A DNA stretch of 64,000 bases from the NCBI GenBank assembly GCA_003427395.1, contig BFEA01000024.1, positions 3,215,603 to 3,279,602 on the forward strand, read 5' to 3'. The stretch comes from Chara braunii (Eukaryota > Streptophyta > Charophyceae > Charales > Characeae). This document shows, piece after piece, positions 57,086 to 64,000 of the stretch (position 1 is its first letter; each line of letters starts with the position of its first letter). A program made the position numbers and the translations under genes. Under the pieces are notes generated by a model that was given only the letters and a program-made list of their open reading frames with translations, ran no database searches and was not told the DNA's origin.

Positions 57086-58320
57086 ACCCGTTAGATATTC
57101 AGGTCGAACTTTTAGAAGCTGTCTATTTCCGCTACTGCGTAATGTATTATTCTCTTGACAGATATCAATCAAACCACCTTCTTACCAAAGGGCGTCCTAT
57201 CTTTCTTAACAGACCATGACTTAACTGAATATCAGATAATATAGAAGTTATACAAGGCAAGAATGAGGATGGGGTTATTACCGCCGAGAACCTTTCCCAC
57301 TTTCACAAGTGCTGTGTGTCCGAGACTCTTCAACAGATCAGGTCCAGTTCAATCCAAAAATCACGCACAAAACAGACCTGCACAGAATAATGCAGAGACA
57401 GCTCACATACCATGCACTAACGGCGTCAACCATCAACCATTGACCTTGTCCCTCACTTCCCAAACCATGTATGGCAACCTTATCTTTCCTAAGACGTAAG
57501 CCCAACCCCCTCACATTTCTTCAAAGGACCCTTGAGAGTGTGTAGGACCATTTAGGCAATGACCACAGGTGACAATTTTATTGACCACAGGGTTTAACTT
57601 TAGAGGTGGGTATCAAGTCAAAGGGGAAAAGTTGAATCGGTAACAACCGCCCTGTTATCGAAAGATAACAGAAGTTTGGGTCCTTTCTGTAGAACCTCTT
57701 CCTTGAAATGCAGTAGATAAACAAGGACTTGCGCACACACAGGTCAACAAAGATTCAACACCCCTACTCGATTTCAGACATATTGATATCTAAGGGTCAA
57801 GCCCTTGGACACAGGTAGTGAGCTCTGGGATGAACATCCCAGGTCTAATCCCTAGTTTTACTCTAACAACCCTACCCTAAGCCATCTGTCACTCTCTCCT
57901 TTCACTCAAGGAGTCTCATGCCTGTGTCCTAAGTTGTCTTTAGGGAAACTCATGTTTACCCTACTCTCAGTCCTTCCATTCTCTCTCTTTTGAAACAAGC
58001 ACTCCCCTTGGTGCTTATGTAATAGAGTTTTAACTCTTTTGTCGTTGTGGCCTCCTACTCGAAAGCCATAAACGGGCCTCCTACTCGAAAGCCATAAACG
58101 GGCACGGATCTCGCGGTAGTTCTTATCTTACTAGTATTCTTTTTCCCGCGGTCCTATCTTCTTTCCTTGTTTCTTTTCCAGATATGTGAAAACCTAGCTC
58201 CAACAGGAGCATTGTTCTTTCATTTCTCTTCATTTTGTCCTGACATACTCAAGTAGTAGATTGATTCAGACATGAATCTTCTGCTACTTGGCCAATACCA
58301 AGCAATCTGTTAGTTGAACA
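57086..58320 (-). other. Copy D, central non-coding part
   Basis: Contains the CTGTTATC/GATAACAG hairpin (57650-57680) and TGCAGGTCTGTTTTGTG (near 57370, minus), which matches B. A 36-bp direct duplication (GGCCTCCTACTCGAAAGCC) lies at 58048-58100. No coding signal. Confidence 0.55.
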
Positions 58321-59795
58321 GACAGGTGAGTAAGTCGCACATGAGTACTTGATTCCGTTTTTAGTTTCCCTCAATGTATACATAAGATCTGCTCAGAATA
58401 ACAGGATAGCTCACACATGAGCATCCTTCCTTCAACAAATAGTTGAGGCTCCTACAAAAGCACCCTTAGGCTACTACTTGCTTTAGGTATCCTTCTGAAA
58501 TATCCGGACATCATCCCCTTCCCAAAGGTCAATAACGGTCAGCGTGAATAATAGGCGACTCGCACAAGAGCCCCCTACTATCACGTGACAAGGTCCTCTT
58601 CATGAGAGCATTCGGATAATCCTGACAAGGGTATCCTGTTGCCCTTCTGAAGCCGACCGTCCTGAGACCGAGTTAGTTCGGACAGAAGACGAGTGTTTAG
58701 GGTATTCCTACAGGAGTACCCTACCCCCTTGTAACTTAGTATCGGAATCAAGTAGGTAATAGACAGACCCCAACAGAGGCCCCTCTACTACTTTCCTTGG
58801 ATAATGAGTAGTCCAGCCGTTAAACAAGTAATAGGATGACTCCTACAGAAGCCTCCCTATTACCGGCCTGGTGGTCGAACTGCCCGAGGTTGAACAAGAT
58901 AAGAAAGAAAGAGTAGCAATGTGAATTCCTACTCTTTGCTGGTTGTTAGCCAGCCTTAGACTGAAGCGTGTGAATAGGATGACCCTCCCTGGAGCCCCCT
59001 ACTACACCTTGAGTAAGTGCAAAAGACCGAATCTTCCTGAGCCGTTAATAAGAAAGGAAGTTAGTACCAAAATCCTCTGAGTTCACTTTTCACAATCAAG
59101 CAGATCCTAGTTAATCAAGGTGGTGAGGTAGCACGCACAGGAGTACCACCACCCTCAGATTATGCCAATCGTTCCAACCTCAAAGAACAAGTGTCCAACC
59201 CATACATGGGCTTTCTACCGCCTTCAGAGACGGGTCTGACAGGCTAACAGGGCGACCCGCACAAGAGCCTCCCTTTATTATTTCTAAGTGTCAGACCCCT
59301 CTTCCCTTCACGACGACAGCCGATCCGGTAAGGCAACTCACACATGAGTACGTCATTTAGTTCATAAGTTAGTGTTAGACACCTCTTTCCGTCGCGACGA
59401 CAGTCGATCCGGCAGAGAGTATGGTAACTCACACATGAGTACCTCATTTAGTTCATAAGTTAGTGTCAAACACCTCTTTCCGTCACGACGACAGTCGATC
59501 TGGCAGATAGTAAGGTAACACACACATGAGTATCTAATTAGTTCATAAGTTAGTGTTAGACACCTCTGCCCGTCACGACGACAGTCGATCTGGCATATAG
59601 TAAGGTAACTTACACATGAGTACCTAATTTAGTTCATAAGTTAGTGTTAGACACCTCTGCCCGTCACGACGACAGTCGATCTGGCAGATAGTAAGGTAAC
59701 TCACACATGAGTACCTAAGTGACAACCCTTAGTTATGTCAGCGCATACATAAGTAGCACGACGGCTCACACATGAGCCTCCATCGCCCTACTTTG
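58321..59795 (-). repeat. Copy D stem-loop array, two-tier hairpins
   Basis: Units centre on CACACATGAG or CGCACAAGAG. Inner and outer stems both vary: AGGAT-GCTCA/TGAGC-ATCCT (58403-58427), TAGGGTA/TACCCTA (58698-58723), GTAATAGG/CCTATTAC (58828-58863), AAAGAGTAG/CTACTCTTT (58908-58937), GGTGGT-GGTA/TACC-ACCACC (59119-59153) and AAGTAG-GGCTCA/TGAGCC-CTACTT (59751-59793). Nearly all are perfect. Confidence 0.88.
59285..59720. repeat. Tandem repeat, 90-91 bp period, about five copies
   Basis: TTCATAAGTTAGTGT recurs at 59361, 59452, 59542 and 59633. Each unit contains one GGTAACTCA/TGAGTACC hairpin and a CACGACGACAGTCGATC segment. It is a recent local amplification of one array unit of copy D. 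Confidence 0.88.
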
Positions 59796-59999
59796 TTATT
59801 CAAGTCCAAACAGTCTAGGTTCCTTCTAGGTTAATTTAGGTTCCTTTCCTTTCCCCAGGCAGGATTCTTATTCCAATCATATATTATTTTCCCTTTTGAT
59901 TATCTTAGTCCTGAAGAAAACATAAGCAGTATATCATACAATCATATAAGCAATCCAATAGAAGGGCGTAGCCTGTAAGGGTATACGGGAAAGGGATAG

Positions 60000-60076
60000 G
60001 TCATGCGTACCTCATAGTTCCCTGCCTCCAGAGTTCCTCCTGAACTCCGGCAGAGCTCCCGCAATCGCCCTGCTTA
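60000..60076 (-). other. Copy D box shared with A and B
   Basis: GAGTTC/GAACTC (60031-60047) with loop CTCCT precedes CCGGCAGAGCTCCCGC. Homology to A and B ends at about 60076, the truncation point of D. Confidence 0.7.
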
Positions 60077-60356
60077 TCAGTCATGTCTAATCTTATGCAA
60101 TTGAATGTCTGGAACTTAAAAGTTGGACAAACCATGATCATCTCAATGTAAATCATTATCAGACACCTATAGTTGAAGAGGCAGGCGTCCGAGAGGACCA
60201 ATCAAGGACAAGAATGGAGGAGGATGGAGGAGCTAGGCACCATCACACGGTGCCAATGTCTCTCTCCTCTCCAATGCTCCATACTTTCCTCATCCCTGGC
60301 CCCTGCTTAACCCATGATGCTTCAAAAATAACAATAGTAAGACACCAAACAACCAA

Positions 60357-60400
<44 letters not shown>

Positions 60401-61811
60401 GCGAAATAATAATAATAATAATAATAGTCGTGGGTGGTGGCAGCCATAGCTGCCTGTTCCTTCGTCAGAGTTGTCCATCGGCACTGAAGACTTCATCGCA
60501 GGACCTGTTCTTCATCAGGGTGGTTGGCGCTGGCCTCTGGGAGGCCATTCTGATGTGGCGCTACTAACTGGGTGTAGGATAGAGAGTGGGGTGTGAGTTC
60601 CGAGAGTGGCGAGATACTGGAACAAACTCTGTTACGATAATTGTTTGAGTGGCTCATCATCAGTGCAATTTCAATTGTTATCCTCGCAGGTTTTACTTGT
60701 GATTGGTTGTTGGGAGTTCGTCAAAGAGAGAGAAAGCCTCAATACAGCCCGACCATACGCAGATACCCCCAGGGGTAGGTGCGCTGAGGATGCTCCAGCT
60801 ATGGCAGACTCAGAGAGGGCCGGCTATGGCTGCTGTCACGGTGCATCTCAGGATGCCGCCTGCAGACCATCACCGCCACCAACTTGCTTGGCTTCTCCAA
60901 CGCTGCTTCGTGAGAAATGAACTGCCCAAAGTCCTGAACCGATGGGCCTAACCTATCTATAGACTCTCTAGACCTAGACCGGACTGACTGACCGACCGGT
61001 ACCGTTGCTGTTTCGGCCTCTCGGCCTCTACCGGACCCGGCTATAGGCTATAGGACCGTCTAGCAGCATAGGCCGCTTAGGGCCTGTCTGTCCTAGGGGT
61101 AGCCCGGGCCTGCTATAGGCAGTTAGGGTAGCTGTAGGAATTCGGGTTAGTACGGGGCCTGTATTTTCCCAGATTTGCAGATCTGTCCCTCACGAATTTC
61201 CCTACAGGCAGGTCTCTCGGTTAGCCCTCAGCCAAACAAAATTGCGAATCTAACCCTACCGGTTAGTGAACAGCCTCGCAGTCAATCTCGGCAGTCGAAA
61301 TCAGCAAGTCATTGCAGGGATATGGCGACATTGGGATTTGGTGACAGTTGGATTCAAACTTGACATTGGGACCGAGACATTGTGTGAGACTATTTTTGGA
61401 TCAGTATCAACGAGATTTTGAGTTGGGGACATTCCCCATATCTTCCCCACTCTCCTCCCCCCTCCTCATCCGTGTATGATCGTGTGCCTGGCGCTTCGTC
61501 TCTGTGTTATGCGCCAGGCCACTCACACTCTGTGATGATGATGATGGTGAGGTTCAGTCTGCGTCAAGACATTGATTGGGTCTGATTGTTGGTATTTCAG
61601 TCTTCCGCTGTGCTATCATTTCTTTATTTTTGAGAGGTCAGTTCTTGGTTCTGGTCTGCGCCATCTGGCATGCGACGTTCACTTTGTGACTTTATGGAAA
61701 GGATCTGCGGCGATTCTGTGCAGTTGTATTTAGAATACTGAGGTGCTGATTCTGTCAAGGATAAATTACCCGAGCATGTTTCCTGCTTCTGGCTGCTTGA
61801 AATTCGTGCAG
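60077..61811. other. Mostly non-coding; contains (AAT)n
   Basis: An (AAT)n microsatellite fills about 60357-60428. 60940-61130 repeats CGG/CTA-rich words such as CCGGACCGACTG and TATAGGC. The right part probably is intron upstream of the exon at 61812. I found no convincing second exon. Confidence 0.45.
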
Positions 61812-61904
61812 GTTGAGAGCTTGAGAGTTATGCTTCTGGGAATGATCAATGACCCACGAGTGGTTCTGATAAAGCTTGCAGACCGCCTTCATAATATGCG
61901 GACA
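61812..61904 (+). CDS. Internal exon of a RelA/SpoT homologue (RSH), HD domain
   Basis: A 31-codon exon reads [20 protein letters not shown] followed by [22 protein letters not shown] is a signature of the HD hydrolase domain in (p)ppGpp synthetase/hydrolases; in plants these enzymes act mainly in chloroplasts and set the stringent-response alarmone level. The exon is bounded by an acceptor (TTCGTGCAG ending at 61811) and a donor (GTGTAGGT from 61905; the GT at 61907 is an alternative). It is the only host coding sequence I can support. The neighbouring exons must lie across long introns or outside the window. I cannot decide which RSH subgroup it belongs to, nor exclude a retained gene fragment. 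Confidence 0.85.
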
Positions 61905-62775
61905 GTGTAGGTTTTGTTACCTGATGCACAATTCGAACCTCTTCATGTCATTGTGTCAATGCTCTTGGCGTTTACCTTTGCTGTATGGTTCTTTCCCACG
62001 AAATGATTGTGCTGCTTTATCAGACTTGGTTCATTCATCCTTGGTGACTTCATTCACTTGTTTATGTTCTTCACAAACCTTTTCCTACTAATGTGTTTGT
62101 TTCATGCCAAGAGCTTGGTTGCCTAAGGTAACAGAGGAGAGAACTGTGGGATGTAGCTTGGACAGCAGAAGTTGAGGGATGTAATGACCTGCAAAATTGC
62201 AGACTGAAAACTCTGCTGTTCTCTGAGTATTGCTGCATGTTGGACTGATTTGCTGAGATTTCTGTGTTCTGCTGAGGTTTGCTGTGTCTGCTGGGTGCGT
62301 ATGTGTGTAGATTGGGTGCTTGCTGATATCCCGTGTGCTTGCTCTAGCCTGAGTGCTGGCATGTGTGTGTGACCCGCATGGCCCGCGGGCCTGGTACTAA
62401 CCTGCGGCCATGTGTGTGCGTGGGATGCACCAGGTAGAGTGAGTTAGAGGAGGTCCTCGGAGGCCAAAATCATGAAGCAGTGGGTAGAGTAGCAGATAAG
62501 GAAAAAAAGTTAGTACCTTTGGGGAGGCCGGGTAGGTTTTTAGAAGTGCGGTAGGCTTAGGGGTAGGTACCAGCCTGGTAGGTCTGAGTCTAGAGCCTGC
62601 GGGAAGGGGATATCAGACTGCAATGATGTTCCCGCCAAAAGTGGTGGGTATCGGTAGTCTTGGAGGCCATGTGGCCTGGAAAGTCACCGCGTGAAGAGGC
62701 ACTAGTCCGGTATATCAAGGGAGGGAGCGAAGAGCTCCTCCTCGTTTGTTGGCTTGTAGCTTGGAGGTATGCTAA
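61905..62775. other. Probable intron of the RSH gene
   Basis: T-rich plus strand with no frame continuing the HD domain. Short GCTGTGT/TGCTGAG words recur at 62210-62350. No repeat family recognised. Confidence 0.45.
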
Positions 62776-62897
62776 TGAAGCAACCGCTCGACTTAAGCAG
62801 CACTGGGTGGAGGAAGGAGGTAGAGCTTGGGTGGTGCCTCCACTGAAGCAACCGCTCGGCTTAAGCAGCACTGGGTGGAGGAAGGAGGTGGAGCTTG
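62776..62897. repeat. Tandem duplication, 68-bp period
   Basis: TGAAGCAACCGCTCG starts at 62776 and again at 62844, and the following AGCAGCACTGGGTGGAGG is repeated. Two copies, nearly identical. Confidence 0.85.
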
Positions 62898-62964
62898 ACC
62901 CCCAGCTCGGCTACGGTGGAGGTGACCAAGGCGGAGGTGAGAGAAGGCCTAGATATGGCAAAGA

Positions 62965-63335
62965 CCTAGGTAGGAGGAGGAAGGAGGAAGAAGGAAGAAA
63001 AAGGAGGAGGAGGAGGAAGGAGGAGCAGGAGAGTTAAGGAGCTTACTTTGGCTATGGTGGTCGGCATCTTCATCTTCTTGGTTGGCGCTGCACCGGAAGG
63101 AGGAAGAAGGAAGAAAAAGGAGGAGGAGGAGGAAGGAGGAGCAGGAGAGTTAAGGAGCTTACTTCGGCTATGGTGGTCGGCATCTTCATCTTCTTGGTTG
63201 GCGCTGCACCGGAAGGAGGAAGAAGGAAGAAAAAGGAGGAGGAGGAGGAAGGAGGAGCAGGAGAGTTAAGGAGCTTACTTTGGCTATGGTGGTTGGCATC
63301 TTCATCTTCTTGGTTGGCGCTGCACCTGAAAGACC
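62965..63335. repeat. Tandem repeat, 116-bp period, about three copies
   Basis: GAGTTAAGGAGC occurs at 63031, 63147 and 63263. Each unit has a purine-rich half (GGAGGAAGAAGG) and a mixed half (GGCATCTTCATCTTCTTGG). Copies are nearly identical, which suggests recent expansion. The open frame across it reflects the repeat, not a gene. Confidence 0.93.
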
Positions 63336-64000
63336 CCAAGTGGGATGATACTTGGAAGGAAGACTTCAGGGGTAGATGTGGCATGGCGGCCATAGTGGGA
63401 GAGGCAGAGTAACCTTGCATTCTCCTTTGAATATTGGAGCCAGGCTCCGATGGTCCGCCATAGCCACCGGACACTGATTCTGGGTCATTCATTCATTGTT
63501 GTTGTTATCTCTTCAATCTATTTAAAGTTTATCAGTTGTTGGCTCTGACACTGGCCATCGTGGCCTTTGTTTGTCATCTGGTCGTTTAACTGGTGAATGT
63601 TTTGTCGGCATCCGGTGCTGTGAATGACCGACACATGGACGTCTAATGTGTGACTGAGAGTGTCAGACAGTGTCAGGGATTGTCAGGGATAAGGATTGGG
63701 AAGCGTTTCACACCATGGAAGGTGTCCATGAAATGGACGTGGTCGCGTGTCTGGTTTGGTGCAGTGCAAAAGCAAAAATGTATTAAGATTGGGAAAATTT
63801 TGGGAAATGGAAAGAACGGAAAATTAAAACACATGAATCAAAAGGGAAGTAATCAATGCCGTCCTTCCGGGCCTCCCAGCCATAATGGGGAGGAGTGTGT
63901 GTGAGTAACTGTTGTATCTTCTTTTGACTTGCTGGGGAAATAGGAACCGGACTGCTGCTCCCCAGAATGGACACGGAGCCAGAACCCTGAGGTTCTGTTT
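63336..64000. other. No gene recognised
   Basis: Ordinary composition with short GTGTCAG direct repeats at 63655-63690. No domain, no link to the families above. Confidence 0.4.

Overview
The window is eukaryotic, repeat-dominated nuclear DNA, most likely from a streptophyte (charophyte alga or land plant). The evidence is Ty3/gypsy (Metaviridae) elements with primer-binding sites matching plant initiator tRNA-Met (TGGTATCAGAGC), a plant-style hAT element, a LINE, and one spliced exon for the HD domain of a RelA/SpoT homologue (RSH). I cannot name the species. No bacterial-type genes or operons are present, and every transposon gene is broken by stops or frameshifts.

Layout. 1-1600: hairpin-rich non-coding DNA. 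1923-2150 and 10724-11960: two pieces of a minus-strand LINE (reverse transcriptase and endonuclease) separated by Ty3 element E1 (2151-10723, plus). 12390-21678: Ty3 element E2 (plus), with full-length 5' LTR, shortened 3' LTR, and a 1.7-kb palindromic insertion replacing the integrase core. About 23000-28205 plus 35930-36896: copy A of an unclassified non-coding family, interrupted by a hAT transposon (26115-27213, mostly an N gap) and by Ty3 element E3 (28206-35929, minus, 4-bp target duplication ATAT). 36897 to about 40790: copy B of the same family, inverted. 44301-48288: copy C with an adjacent partial copy. 50531-56745: Ty3 element E4 (minus). 56746-60076: copy D, inverted. 61812-61904: RSH exon. 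62776-63330: tandem repeats.

The Ty3 elements form two sister groups, E1/E3 and E2/E4. The pol order is protease, reverse transcriptase, RNase H, integrase, and where the 3' end survives (E1, E2, E4) a chromodomain-like tail follows, so these look like decayed chromoviruses.

The most unusual content is the A/B/C/D family. It encodes no recognisable protein, but each copy holds an array of stem-loops in which the loop is constant and the two stem arms change together from unit to unit. The copies also share a roughly 330-nt terminal block whose stems change with compensation between copies. This pattern is what a selected RNA or single-stranded DNA structure would leave. I know of no described element family with this architecture, and it is the main candidate for something new.

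Several single-N positions flanked by exact 80-81-bp duplications are assembly scars, not biology.
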